Shown: piece by piece, positions 32,864-32,891 of the stretch
How positions within the stretch are numbered: position 1 is the first letter of the stretch
Layout: the number at the start of each line of letters is the position of its first letter
From: Paulinella micropora
Taxonomy: Eukaryota > Cercozoa > Imbricatea > Euglyphida
Direction of reading: 5' to 3'
NCBI GenBank assembly: GCA_009731375.1
Contig: BJOX01000214.1
Location: forward strand, 679,985 to 712,875
Length of the DNA stretch: 32,891 nucleotides
The notes under the pieces: model-generated
Databases searched by the model: none
What the model saw: only the letters and a program-made list of their open reading frames with translations
Told to the model about the DNA's origin: nothing
Position numbers and translations under genes: made by a program

Positions 32864-32891
32864 TGTATGTGTGAGTGTGTGTGTGTGTGTG
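32380..32891. other. Right-end flank with (GT)n tract
   Basis: 32380-32690 is unique sequence with no recognised gene. 32697 to the window end is a (GT)n tract with GCGT and CTGT variants that continues past the edge. Confidence 0.8.

Overview
The window is nuclear DNA from a eukaryote, shown by spliced genes with GT..AG introns, decayed non-LTR retrotransposons and extreme simple-sequence expansion. I cannot name the lineage. Exons are GC-rich. Most of the rest is tetranucleotide, trinucleotide or dinucleotide repeat, with six runs of N.

The most important result comes from joining short islands of non-repetitive sequence by splice site and intron phase. On the minus strand, 28488 to 18292, fifteen mini-exons of 34 to 99 nt join without a phase conflict into a 300-codon RNase H1. 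It has an N-terminal hybrid-binding domain, a basic linker and a complete catalytic domain with all five expected active-site residues, each on a different exon. Coding DNA is about 9% of the span; the introns hold microsatellites, three copies of a 0.45-kb repeat, a 46-bp minisatellite and broken copies of the gene's own exons.

A second minus-strand gene occupies about 7757 to 353 and probably runs off the left edge. It has at least ten mini-exons of consistent phase encoding a charged coiled-coil protein that I do not recognise. Nearly every intron carries a broken copy of a neighbouring exon.

Between them lies a plus-strand Rab-GAP gene of the TBC family, whose last exon is 13600-14723. 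Its upstream exons were not found. Left of it is a 3-kb, almost pure polypyrimidine tract (9328-12340). Downstream of its stop, 14724-18290 holds unique sequence in which I recognise no gene.

The right end (28640-32891) is retrotransposon territory: a 5'-truncated LINE on the minus strand (30182-30967), a decayed plus-strand LINE ending in (TAC)n (31262-32378), and a second 3' fragment of that LINE (28646-28970) close to the RNase H1 start codon. Three further dispersed repeat families (R1, R2, R3) abut (TATC)n/(GATA)n tracts.

The genes do not form an operon or an evident pathway. The unifying theme is genome architecture: microsatellites fill the introns, often supply the splice-site bases, and appear to drive local exon duplication.
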